The position numbers and the translations under genes are program-made. The notes below the pieces were generated by a model. The model was given only the letters and a program-made list of their open reading frames with translations. It searched no databases and had not been told where the DNA came from. 64,000 bases of DNA from Sipunculus nudus (Eukaryota; Annelida; Sipuncula; Golfingiida; Sipunculidae), in the NCBI GenBank assembly GCA_026874595.1, contig CM049308.1:94727624-94791623 (forward strand), written 5' to 3'. Positions 1 to 12,400 of this stretch are shown piece after piece (position 1 is the stretch's first letter; every line of letters starts with the position of its first letter).

Positions 1-3000
1 GTTTTCTTTTTGTTGGTGCGTCTGTTTTCTTTTTGTTGGTGTGTCTGTGTTATCTTTTTGTTGACATGTCTATGTTTTCTTTTTGTTTGCGAGTCAGTGT
101 TTTCTTTTTGTTGTCCTATCTATGTTTTCTTTTTGTTGGTGCGTCTGTTTTCTTTTTGTTGGTGCGTTTGTTTTCTTTTTGTTGGTGTGTCTGTGTTAAT
201 TTTTTGTTGACATGTCTATGTTTTCTTTTTGTTTGCGAGTCAGTGTTTTCTTTTTGTTGGCCTATCTATGTTTTCTCTTTGTTGGTGCCTCTGTTTTCTT
301 TTTGTTGGTGTTTCTGTTTTCTTTTTGTTGGTGTGTCTTAGTTATCTTTTTGTTGACATGTCTATGTTTTCTTTTTGTTTGAGAGTCAGTGTTTTCTTTT
401 TGTTGGCATATCTATGTTTTCTCTTTGTTGGTGCGTCTGTTTTCTTTTTGTTGGCATGTCTACGTTTTTTAGTTGGCATGTCTATGTTTTCTTTTTGTTT
501 GCGAGTCAGTGTTTTCTTTTTGTTGTCCTATCTATGTTTTCTTTTTGTTGGTGCGTCTGTTTTCTTTTTGTTGGTGCGTCTGTTTTCTTTTTGTTGGTGT
601 GTCTGTGTTATCTTTTTGTTGACATGTCTATGTTTTCTTTTTGTTTGCGAGTCAGTGTTTTCTTTTTGTTGGCCTATCTATGTTTTCTCTTTGTTGGTGT
701 GTCTGTTTTCTTTTTGTTGGCATGTCTACGTTTTCTTTTTGTTAGTGAGTCTGTGTTTTCTTTTTGTTGGCATATATGTTTTATCTTTGTTGGTGTGTCT
801 GTTTTCTTTTTGTTGGCATGTCTATGTTTTTTAGTTGGCATGTCTATGTTTTCTTTTTGTTTGCGAGTCAGTGTTTTCTTTTTGTTGGCCTATCTATGTT
901 TTCTCTTTATTGGTGTGTCTGTTTTCTTTTTGTTGGCATGTCTACGTTTTTTAGTTGGCATGTCTATGTTTTCTTTTTGTTTGCGAGTCAGTGTTTTCTT
1001 TTTGTTGTCCTATCTATGTTTTCTTTTTGTTGGTGCGTCTGTTTTCTTTTTGTTGGTGTGTCTGTTTTCTTTTTGTTGGTGTGTCTGTGTTATCTTTTTG
1101 TTGACATGTCTATGTTTTCTTTTTGTTTGCAAGTCAGTGTTTTCTTTTTGTTGGCCTATCTATGTTTTCTCTTTGTTGGTGCGTCTGTTTTCTTTTTGTT
1201 GGTGTGTCTGTTTTCTTTTTGTTGGTGTGTCTGTGTTATCTTTTTGTTGACATGTCTATGTTTTCTTTTTGTTGCCCTATCTATGTTTTCTTTTTGTTGG
1301 TGCGTCTGTTTTCTTTTTGTTGGTGTGTCTGTTTTCTTTTTGTTGGTGTGTCTGTGTTATCTTTTTGTTGACATGTCTATGTTTTCTTTTTGTTTGCGAG
1401 TCAGTGTTTTCTTTTTGTTGGCCTATATCTATGTTTTCTCTTTGTTGGTGCGTCTGTTTTCTTTTTTGGATGTGTCTGTTTTCTTTTTGTTGGTGTGTCT
1501 GTGTTATCTTTTTGTTGACATGTCTAAGTTTTCTTTTTATTTGCGAGTCAGTGTTATCTTTTAGTCGTCCTATCTATGTTTTCTCTTTGTTGGTGCGTCT
1601 GTTTTCTTTTTGTTGGTGTGTCTGTTTTCTTTTTGTTGATGCGTCTGTTTTCTTTTTGTTGGTGCGTCTGTTTTCTTTTTGTTGGTGTGTCTGTGTTTTC
1701 TTTTTGTTGACATATCTATGTTTTCTTTTTGTTGGCCTATCTATGTTTTCTCTTTGTTGGTGTGTCTGTTTTCTTTTTGTTGGTGCGGATGTTTTCTTTT
1801 TGTTGGTGTGTCTGTGTTATCTTTTTGTTGACATGTCTATGTTTTCTTTTTGTTTGAGAGTCAGTGTTTTCTTTTTGTTGGCCTATCTATGTTTTCTCTT
1901 TGTTGGTGCGTCCGTTTTCTTTTTGTTGGTGCGTCTGTTTTCTTTTTGTTGGTGTGTCTGTGTTATCTTTTTGTTGACATGTCTATGTTTTCTTTTTGTT
2001 TGCGAGTCAGTGTTTTCTTTTTGTTGTCCTATCTATGTTTTCTTTTTGTTGGTGCGTCTGTTTTCTTTTTGTTGGTGCGTCTGTTTTCTTTTTGTTGGTG
2101 TGTCTGTGTTATCTTTTTGTTGACATGTCTATGTTTTCTTTTTGTTTGCGAGTCAGTGTTTTCTTTTTGTTGGCCTATCTATGTTTTCTCTTTGTTGGTG
2201 CCTCTGTTTTCTTTTTGTTGGTGTTTCTGTTTTCTTTTTGTTGGTGTGTCTTAGTTATCTTTTTGTTGACATGTCTATGTTTTCTTTTTGTTTGAGAGTC
2301 AGTGTTTTCTTTTTGTTGGCATATCTATGTTTTCTCTTTGTTGGTGCGTCTGTTTTCTTTTTGTTGGCATGTCTACGTTTTTTAGTTGGCATGTCTATGT
2401 TTTCTTTTTGTTTGCGAGTCAGTGTTTTCTTTTTGTTGTCCTATCTATGTTTTCTTTTTGTTGGTGCGTCTGTTTTCTTTTTGTTGGTGCGTCTGTTTTC
2501 TTTTTGTTGGTGCGTCTGTTTTCTTTTTGTTGGTGTGTCTGTGTTATCTTTTTGTTGACATGTCTATGTTTTCTTTTTGTTTGCGAGTCAGTGTTTTCTT
2601 TTTGTTGGCCTATCTATGTTTTCTCTTTGTTGGTGCCTCTGTTTTCTTTTTGTTGGTGTTTCTGTTTTCTTTTTGTTGGTGTGTCTTAGTTATCTTTTTG
2701 TTGACATGTCTATGTTTTCTTTTTGTTTGCGAGTCAGTGTTTTCTTTTTGTTGTCCTATCTATGTTTTCTTTTTGTTGGTGCGTCTGTTTTCTTTTTGTT
2801 GGTGCGTCTGTTTTCTTTTTGTTGGTGTGTCTGTGTTATCTTTTTGTTGACATGTCTATGTTTTCTTTTTGTTTGCGAGTCAGTGTTTTCTTTTTGTTGG
2901 CCTATCTATGTTTTCTCTTTGTTGGTGCCTCTGTTTTCTTTTTGTTGGTGTTTCTGTTTTCTTTTTGTTGGTGTGTCTTAGTTATCTTTTTGTTGACATG

Positions 3001-4215
3001 TCTATGTTTTCTTTTTGTTTGAGAGTCAGTGTTTTCTTTTTGTTGGCATATCTATGTTTTCTCTTTGTTGGTGCGTCTGTTTTCTTTTTGTTGGCATGTC
3101 TACGTTTTTTAGTTGGCATGTCTATGTTTTCTTTTTGTTTGCGAGTCAGTGTTTTCTTTTTGTTGTCCTATCTATGTTTTCTTTTTGTTGGTGCGTCTGT
3201 TTTCTTTTTGTTGGTGCGTCTGTTTTCTTTTTGTTGGTGCGTCTGTTTTCTTTTTGTTGGTGTGTCTGTGTTATCTTTTTGTTGACATGTCTATGTTTTC
3301 TTTTTGTTTGCGAGTCAGTGTTTTCTTTTTGTTGGCCTATCTATGTTTTCTCTTTGTTGGTGCCTCTGTTTTCTTTTTGTTGGTGTTTCTGTTTTCTTTT
3401 TGTTGGTGTGTCTGTGTTATCTTTTTTTTGACATGTCTATGTTTTCTTTTTGTTTGAGAGTCAGTGTTTTCTTTTTGTTGGCATATCTATGTTTTCTCTT
3501 TGTTGGTGCATCTGTTTTCTTTTTGTTGGCATGTCTACGTTTTTTAGTTGGCATGTCTATGTTTTCTTTTTGTTTGCGAGTCAGTGTTTTCTTTTTGTTG
3601 TCCTATCTATGTTTTCTTTTTGTTGGTGCGTCTGTTTTCTTTTTGTTGGTATGTCTGTTTTCTTTTTGTTGGTGTGTCTGTGTTATCTTTTTGTTAACAT
3701 GTCTATGTTTTCTTTTTGTTTGCGAGTCAGTGTTTTCTTTTTGTTGGCCTATCTATGTTTTCTCTTTGTTGGTGCGTCTGTTTTCTTTTTGTTGGTGTGT
3801 CTGTTTTCTTTTTGTTGGTGTGTCTGTGTTATCTTTTTGTTGACATGTCTATGTTTTCTTTTTGTTTGCGAGTCTGTTTTCTTTTTGTTGCCCTATCTAT
3901 GTTTTCTGTTTGTTGGTGCGTCTGTTTTCTTTTTGTTGGTGTGTCTGTTTTCTTTTTGTTGGTGTGTCTGTGTTATCTTTTTGTTGACATGTCTATGTTT
4001 TCTTTTTGTTTGAAAGTCAGTGTTTTCTTTTTGTTGGCATATCTATGTTTTCTCTTTGTTGGTGCGTCTGTTTTCTTTTTGTTGGTGTGTCTGTTTTCTT
4101 TTTGTTGATGTGTCTGTGTTATCTGTTTTTTTACATGTCTATGTTTTCTTTTTGTTGGTGTGTCTGTGTTATATTTTTTTTTACATGTCTATGTTTTCTT
4201 TTTGTTTGTTTAAAT
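1..4215 (+). repeat. G+T-rich satellite with 23/25-bp monomers and higher-order units
   Basis: The whole stretch is built from variants of one T-rich monomer, either 23 bp (TGTTTTCTTTTTGTTGGTGC followed by GTC) or 25 bp (for example types ending GACATGTC, GCGAGTC or GCCTATC). Four 25-mers plus two 23-mers make a 146-bp unit, seen as the same reading-frame start recurring at 1850, 1996, 2142 and 2288. A longer period of 727 bp is also clear: 2142-2558 and 2869-3285 encode identical conceptual peptides. The array runs off the left edge and decays near 4100-4215. Stop codons are almost absent on the plus strand in all three frames, so long hydrophobic ORFs appear; I regard them as artefacts. It may lie in a 5' intron of NUSAP1. 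Confidence 0.95.
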
Positions 4216-4224
4216 TCTAACTAA

Positions 4225-5479
4225 TGACTGTCAGTAGAGCACAAACCTCCACCAAGACAAAGCATTCTGCTTCTTTATCCAGAACAGCCCCAAATTGTAA
4301 TAGTCTTCTCTGGCCTCATATCCCCACACTCTACACAGTATTTTTGCAGTACACCCATAAGGTGATGATGATGGTGATGATGATGATTGTTGATCAATTT
4401 CCAGAGATAATATGTTGTTGGCAAAACCCTATGTCCTTTATTTTACTTTTTATTTAGTCTATAGTATTAAAGCATATTTTTGTTCACAAGACTGCATGAC
4501 TACCCTGCTGTAATTTTCTTTTCACAGAAAGAAACTGGATTTGAAAGACAAAAACCTAGGAGCATTGTCTGTCTCTTAATCAGTGAATGACAGTCTGTCT
4601 GATTAGATTGGTCTTTTCTAAGTAGAACTGCTGGATCTTATAGAAGAATTAGAAAGTTCTAAACTAAGTTACCTCTGTTATATTACCTGGTATATGTTGT
4701 TACCACTAAGAAAAAGTATAAATCTGTTCCTATAAATATCACATTTAAATGAAGAGTTAAAATAGCATTTGATTGTATATTGTTTCACTTGTAATAGTAG
4801 GCACTTTAATCATCAGAGATTATACATAATATTAACTAAACTAGTAATATGTCAGTCAAGTTTGGTATGTCCTAAGAAACCAAGGAAAACGTGATGGTTA
4901 AAAAAACATACACTGCTATGAGTAATGCAAATGTGTGTGGACTTGGTATGGGACTTATAAAATCAATACCACTAACACAGTCATGTGCATCTCTGTGCTC
5001 ATCCAGCTGTTTGTTCCACTTGGTGGGTAAGTTTATGATGTCAGGACCTTGCAACATTTACCCTTTTCAGTCTGATGTATACAGATCACAGATATATGAG
5101 TAGATGTGAAAACTATTCATTCCTCTATTCAGGGGTTTAATGATTTTAATCCATGAACTGTAACTGAGAACATTTGAATTGTTTTTACAGTGTATCCCCA
5201 GAGAAATTGCAAAATGAGTCAAATCAAGATTTGGCATCAAACCATGCCAAGTAATAATCAGTGTGTAATTAGTTTGCAAACCTTGTGCATTACATAATTC
5301 ATTGTAAGACATAACCCTAAGGCATGTTGATTAATGTTATTACATAATACCAGTATTTTGTTTTAAATATGTTTCAGTATCAATGACACTGTTTCATATG
5401 CATTAAATTGTGAACCTTTGGACCCCTGACTTTAACCGTATTCCAATGAGGACAGCAAATTACTGGATACCAAATATTA
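4225..5479. other. AT-rich non-coding stretch, probably NUSAP1 5' intron
   Basis: I see no supported exon here. There is a short (GATGAT)n tract near 4362-4387. A CACAG acceptor-like site near 4528 is followed only by short frames. The SAP-domain exons expected at the NUSAP1 N terminus were not found in this stretch, so they probably lie to the left of the satellite. Confidence 0.4.
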
Positions 5480-5883
5480 TACTGTGGTTGCCTTTTTGTT
5501 TGCGAGGGTTTTGATTTCACGATTTTTGCGGATGGGAAATTGCAAAAATCTTATTGCCCTTCTTATTTAGTGTACCCAATACTTGTTTCGGAATAGGTTA
5601 GAACAGTGAGAAATTTTATAATAAGTTACATCCATGCAGGTATACGGAAAACGTTCCCTTAAATTTGAACTAAACTACCGGTGCTGTGTGTATGGGCCCA
5701 TCGTTATATGAGAAGAATATCACAAACTCATAACTTATTCTCATTTTATAATACACACAGGTATAGCTTTACCAAAGATTTGATATAGGTTCTGGTTAGA
5801 TCTTGAAAATGAACCCTTGCGAAACATTAAAAATGGAGAAATCATGAAATTTCAGCCTCACGAATATGAAGCCAACCACAGTA
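5480..5883. mobile_element. MITE-like element, copy 1 (TACTGTGGTT ends)
   Basis: The segment begins TACTGTGGTT and ends with the exact inverted sequence AACCACAGTA, spanning 404 bp, with no coding capacity. A second copy is at 33251-33684 and shares the interior (for example GTTAGAACAGTGAGAAATTT and GAAAACGTTCCCTTAAA). This copy has lost many CpG sites that copy 2 keeps (CATGAAATTT here, CGCGAAATTT there), suggesting it is older or was methylated. A TA dinucleotide at each edge would fit a Tc1/mariner-type target duplication, but TA is also part of the terminal repeat, so this is not settled. Confidence 0.8.
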
Positions 5884-6079
5884 TTTATTCTCTCTATTTC
5901 TGTTTGTCTTTTTAAGGCTTCTCATGAAATTTGTGAAATGGTGGTATGGCACAACTTGGGCAAATATTTGTGCTCAAATTTCTTGTATAAATTGTACGCT
6001 TTCAAGCAGTCAGATGATCATTATAGCCCTAATCTTTTTACATGTGCGTTAGAAAACAGTATATGTTTGTTTGATGCAG

Positions 6080-6448
6080 CAGCAGGACACCGCAACGCCC
6101 CCTGTCTCCAGGAAAAGGAAGCATGATTCTACTGGTGTTGTAACTCCTAAACCACAACCAATGACAAATGTCCGTGGATCAGCAAACAAAAGCAAGGCAA
6201 CTCCTGTACAGAAAGTACAAACTCCCAATCAGGTGCCGAGTGGGAAAGTCACGCCTCTAATGCAGAAGAGACCAGCCTCCTCAAAGAAGACTCCAGTGGG
6301 TACCTCTGGTGGAGTTAAAGTGAAAAAGCCTGCATCTGTCACCAGGACAGGATCACAACAGAAAAAGTCAGCAACCAAAGGAGAAAGAGTATTAAAGTCT
6401 GCCACCAGGAGGAGCCCCAGGGCTGCACTTACACCTGAAATAGTAAAG
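6080..6448 (+). CDS. NUSAP1: NUSAP1 exon a (basic, Pro/Thr/Lys-rich)
   Basis: This exon is 123 codons from acceptor GATGCAG to donor AAG|GTCAGT, phase 0 at both ends. It contains RKRKHD, a likely nuclear localisation signal, and repeated (S/T)P sites that suit mitotic kinases. The upstream exon was not found. Confidence 0.8.
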
Positions 6449-9400
6449 GTCAGTCTGGTGACACAATGAAGTCACTAGATTTTTGCTGAATGTTTTATTT
6501 TTAAAAACTCCACCTGACTCTGCTTGATGACATTGAAAATCCTAATGACTATTAATGACATCATCTGGGTCCTCAACATTGTATCACAATTTATTAGCAT
6601 GTCCAGTCATCATGTATTAACTGCCATGTATTCATAATCTTTTTTTTTTATCATAACAATCTCATAAATGCAATTTCCTTAAATTTTGCTTGCTTTTGAA
6701 ACCAGAGGCACAAAATGATCTTGTGCAATGCATGCCTAAGATAAGAAAATTATATGTTCACTCCAGAAATCGCAGCAGAAGTCCCCTGAGGAGCGCAGAC
6801 AGAGCCGTCGCAGTACGTTTGAGTTGAAGGAGGGGCCGAGCAGTCCCGCTGTCAAGAGCATGTTGGACGCGATGAAACCGGAGACCATGACAGACGATCA
6901 GATGAAGGACAGTCTGATGAAGGAGCTGGACAAGCGTGCTCAGCAGCAGCAGCAAGGTCAGTGGCTGCCAGCAGGAATCTAGATGCTAATACTGTGATCT
7001 GCTTCATGTTTGCGTGGATTTTGAATTTTTGGTATTCTTGAAGGGGAAATTTTCCCAAAAAATAAAACCTTCATGAAAAAAACACCCCATCTATACAGGG
7101 AAACAGTCATTTTTACTGTAGCTTTATTGGCATCTCATCTAAACCATCCATGCTTCTAGCATTGAATTTTTACAGATTGCCATTATAAATAATAACTTAT
7201 ACTTAATGTTACCCATATATAAAAAACTGGTTTTATATTTAAAGCCAGATACTTTTGAATTATTTCTCAGTAATGAACAAGAAGTTCCATTTGTTTGGTG
7301 TCACATTATATCCTGGTCAGACTGTCAGAATTTTGTGCTTTTTGAACAATTTATAGGTGGGTATATTCTGTACAGGTTATTGCTTGGTGAGACAGCAAAA
7401 AGGAAAAACCCTCACACAAGGCTGAAAAAGTAAAAATCACACAGATTTAGCCCCTGTTTGTAACTGATTGTTATATACATCATCCATCATTTAAGAAAGT
7501 TTTTTATGTTTACATTAAGGAATATAACAGTATTATTGTAACGGCCAAAACAAAGTTTTGGGGAATACTTGTTTTTGACTGGGTTCTGCTGTCTCCGCTG
7601 CAGCGGTCATTTCTGGAGAACTCCTCTAAGAGTCTTGGACCTATCTTTCGAAACACGCCTTTTTATTTGCTCACCTATGTTGTTGTGCCTAACAAAGACT
7701 GGTGGCGCCACCTGCAGTTTTTCTTGTGGAGTTTGAATCTTGGTGTCTTTTTGATAACAGCCCATATCTTTGAAGTGATTCAATGTATTGAGCTGAAATT
7801 GCCTGTCCTTAGATCATGCATAGCTACATCTCGTACTCAAGACTGGTGGAGCCACTTATAATGATTTTTGCGTGGCTTCCATCCATGTTTTTGCCATTTG
7901 TTCGTCTTAGTGATTGGTTCAACGTATTGGCCTGAAATTGTGCATGTCTATAGATCTTGGATACCTCTAGATCATATTTAAGACTGGTGGTGCCATCTAC
8001 AATCATCAATTACGTGTAGCTCCATTCATATATTTGCTTTAGGTGAAAATTGCTCATATCTAAGGAGTGGTTCAATGTATGGGTCTGAAATTTTTGCATG
8101 TACATCCATCTTTGAGAGTTTTCTCTGAGACCAGACAGGTGGCACCACCTACCTTACCATTAGAGAGGGGTGTTAAAGAGGGGTACCTGTTCAGTCAACC
8201 CATTATACATAGGGGTAACACATGACAATACAACACATACTTCAAGACCTTTGGCTATCCGCAATTGTTTTCGTGTGGCGTCCAACCGTCCGTTTGCTTT
8301 GGGTAAAAATTGCTCATATTTAAGGAATGGATTGATGTATCAGCCTGCCTGACATTTTGGCATGTTTATCTGTCTTGGATAGCTTTGTTGTAGACCAGAC
8401 AGGTGGTCACCTGCTGTTCTATTTTTATAGAATACATTGATGTACTTTTTCTCAGTAGTGGGTCAGTGTCTCGGCCTGAAATGTTGCATGGTGTTTCCAT
8501 CTGTAGATCTGTTTTTGCTCATATATGAGGAGTTTAATTAATTGGCATCAATGATGCCACAAATTTGGAATCATGTCATGCCTCTTTGATATGGCGGATA
8601 CACATAGGCACTTCTTGACTACCTGTATTCTAGTTTTTCCACATTATTATTATTATCATTAAAATTATTAATTATTATTTGATATCACTATAATTGTTAA
8701 TATTATAAGATTTTTGTTATATTCTGACCTTTTTCAAACTTGTCCTGATGGTGAAAAGCTTGAATTTTTGTACTGTAGGCCCACCAGCCCTTAGGTTTGA
8801 ACTTGCACAGAGGAACACTGATACAAATAAATAAGGCAGTGAAAAACCAATGCTAGCCATCCTGATGCTGTAATGTATCAGATGTGATGTCATGACTTAA
8901 AATATTACTGGAAAGTGGGATGTTTTCGTCAGTGACATAACTGGCAATTTCATTTAAACTGGTGTCTTAGCATTAGTTATATCAAAAGAATGAACAGAGG
9001 GTGAGCCAGTTGGTCACTTCTTCATATTTACATCCTGTAATTCAGTAAGCTGAATAGATACCAGTTTTGCGTAGAGTTTTTACACCATTTATATCAGTGT
9101 TATCTGGATGAAGCCACTTCTGTGACAGCTGCACCCAAAAAGTCTTCTGTAGCCCCATTTCACTGATTATAGCCCACACAGAGGATGTCTTCACTTCACT
9201 CTTGTGGGATTCTTGAGCAATAACCTGCCCTGAGATTCCTGCGGTTATGGGTTCATGGAAAACCTAAACTTTTTTTTTTTTTTTTTTTCTTGAGTCCTGC
9301 CACAAGTGACCACCATGTAAATGTGATCAGTCTTTGATAAAACTCTTGACCAGTCACTAACTTATACAATTGACCATCTCACAGAAACCAAAGAGAAGCC

Positions 9401-12400
9401 AGCTGGAGCCAGCACAGCAGGAGGTACACAGATCCCACGCTTTGTAGCGTACCTGGCAAAGAAACGGGAACAAGCCAAGGAGATACAGAAAGGCAAATCT
9501 CCAGGTAAGATTCACAACCTGTTAACTGTAGATACCTGAAACATCAGAAACAGAAGAGTCAAAACATCCATACAGACAAATCTCCAGGTAAGATTCAGGG
9601 CTGTATCACATCACCTAATCAACTGTTCCTACCTGCGCACTAGAAACAAGAAGAGTCCAAAGATATATACAGACAAATCTCCAGGTAATGAAGAGTGCTT
9701 ATCATGTCAAAAAGTGATAAATTAAACTTTTATTACCTACTTATTCAAATGATCATCATGGTGTATATATTGATGCACATTATGCAAGTATCTCTGATTC
9801 ATAATAATTCAGAAAGATTTCAAAATACTTTTATTGCTAAACTATTCTGCTCTTTATCTTACCTTTAATCTTCTGTGAGGCAGGATTGTTTCATAGTGCA
9901 TACACTTATCTGTTACATAACTCTGTATGGCACCATGGTTTATTTTATATATTTTTTTTAATGATAACATTTTGTCAACAGGAAAAGACTGGGCAAAGAT
10001 CCATCAGAAACAGTTTGACCAGATGGATTCACTGGACACGTACATGGAGAAAAAGAGGAAGCGCACTGCATCTACAAATATGGATGTAAAAAGAATTAAA
10101 GCTTTAGCAGAGAAGAGGCATGGCCAGAAGAGGGCAGCACTTATCGACTCAATGAAGAAGAAAACACCAGGCACAGTGAGTTTTTGCGTTGTTATTGTTG
10201 CCAGGGGGTTTTACCGTTTAGATGCAACTTGTTCTGTATTCATGATACAAGAAGATAATGATCTTCTGGTTCCAGGGAATACCAGGAAAATATCCATCTC
10301 TTGATTAGATTCTAGTTAGCAGAGAAGCAATTATAACAGGTAGTATTAAAAAATGTTACAACATTATTTAAGAAGTTTGGATCAATCTGGAACTGTGGGA
10401 CAGGTGTGATTTTTTGTGTGTGTTAAACTGTTTTTAAACAGTTTTTAAATTTCACTCAGTAAAATTAGTTTATTCTGCACATGATTCCTGTTTCTCCCTC
10501 AGTTCAGGTCATAGTTTTATTTCTGTTGATATCAGGTCAGTTTCACTATGTTGATTTAGGTCAGTTTTACATTATTTTGATATCAGGTCATAGTTTCACT
10601 CCCTGTTGATATCAGGTCACAAGTTCAGTTTCTGTTGATTTCAGGTCATAGTTTCACTTTCTGTTGATATCAGGTCATAGTTTCAGTTTCTGTTGTTAAC
10701 AGGTCATTATTTCACTTTGTTGGTTTCAGGTCATAGTTTCACTTTCTGTTGATATCAGGTCACAGTTTCACTTTTTGTTGCTATCAGGTCATAGATTCAC
10801 TTTCTGTTGGTATTAGGTCATAGTTTCACCTCTGTTGATTTCAGGTTATAGTTTCACTTTCTGTTGATATCAGATCATAGTTTCACTCACTGTTGATATC
10901 AGGTCATAAATTCACTTTCTGCTGATATCAGGTCAAAGTGTCAATTTCTGTTGATATCAGGTCATAGTTATTTCAGGTCATAGTGTCAGTTTCTGTTAAT
11001 ATCAGGTAATAGTTTAACTTTGCTGATTTCAGGTTAAAGTTTCATTTTCTCTTGTTATAAGGTCAATTTCACTTTGTATATTTCAGGTCATAGTTTCACT
11101 TTGTTGATATCAGGTCATAATTCACTTTCTGTTGATATCAGGTCATAGTTTCACTTTGTCGATATCAGGTCATAGGTTCATTTTTCTGTTGATATCAGGT
11201 TATAGTTTCATCAGTTCTTAGTTTCATGGTTTCATTTTACACACATTTCCGGATGAATGGAAAAGGGACCTAACCCTAGGAATTAAGTTTTTTTTACATG
11301 GTCCATACCAAATTTTTTTTTTTTTAATTAGCAGTTAAGGCCAAAAAAATAAAAGTATGGTTCTCAGGCACTTTTTTAGAAATCAGTGAGGTTGAGTGAA
11401 ATTTTTGTTTACCTTTTTTTTTGTATGTTTTGATCAAAAATGTAATATGATAATAACAGAATGTTTTGCTCAGCAGGAAAAAGCACTAAATAACAAAGGA
11501 AATCTTAGCAAATTTGTATCATTTTATCTTCTTGAAGGACAAAAATGAAAATAAAACTTTTTGATGCGGGGTTAAAGTTGACGTGCACAGTGCCTGAAAA
11601 CCATACCTTTATTTTTATTTGGCCTTACATATCTTGTTTATCTGTTTATAAACTCTGCTGCCACGTTATACTATGTAACTGTGAAATTTTTTCATCAGGA
11701 AAGACTACTTTTTATACCTGTTTCATATTTCCCCCAAGTTTTATTACTTATAATACATTATTTCATAGAGATGGCAATTTTAGGTGGTTAACAACAATAC
11801 CTCAGGACATGGCTGAAACTGAGAGTGACAGACATGCTGTGCCAGTGTTTCATAATTGTGAAAATATATTTAGCAACAATCTGCTGCAATATTGGCAAAC
11901 ACAGGCTGTGCAATTAATAAAGATTATTTATAATTTTATATATTTCATGCTATTTTGTAAATATCCAACATAAAAACCCATCTATTGAAGCAGATACTGC
12001 TTGACCTAAAAGGACTAATGTTAATGATTTGTTAATGAGAATAAGCAGAGTGTCTGCTTTTTATCTGTCCTGATACCAGGGAGCCAGAGTAGGGAAACCT
12101 GTGATGAAGAAGACGGTGGCATCCCCCCGGCCAAACAAGACACCCTTCATCCCTACAGTCACTTCAACCAAGAACATGAATTTGAACTTTGGTTCCCTCA
12201 AATCACCCAAATTCACTGCGTCCGTGAAGAGAGTCCCGGCAGCTCTGAATCAGACGGTGACATTCGCTGACAAGGAGAATGTCAGCTCCGACCTGAAAAC
12301 GCCTTCACTGCAAAAATCCAGGAAGTCCATTGGTAAGCTGAGTGTTCCCCTGTTATACTGTGATTTTATTTATTTTGTTGGGACCAAGCTTTTATTGAAT

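Noticed and set aside
10..4224. About twenty long overlapping plus-strand ORFs (Phe/Leu/Cys/Val-rich)
   Set aside because: They arise from a stop-free satellite and occur in all three frames with rotating phase; no codon bias or family match.
4524..4580. Possible upstream NUSAP1 exon after TTTTCACAG
   Set aside because: All frames stop within about 20 codons, no donor in phase, and no similarity to the SAP domain.
11545..11973. 142-codon plus ORF
   Set aside because: Lies within a NUSAP1 intron, AT-rich, with no domain and no splice support.
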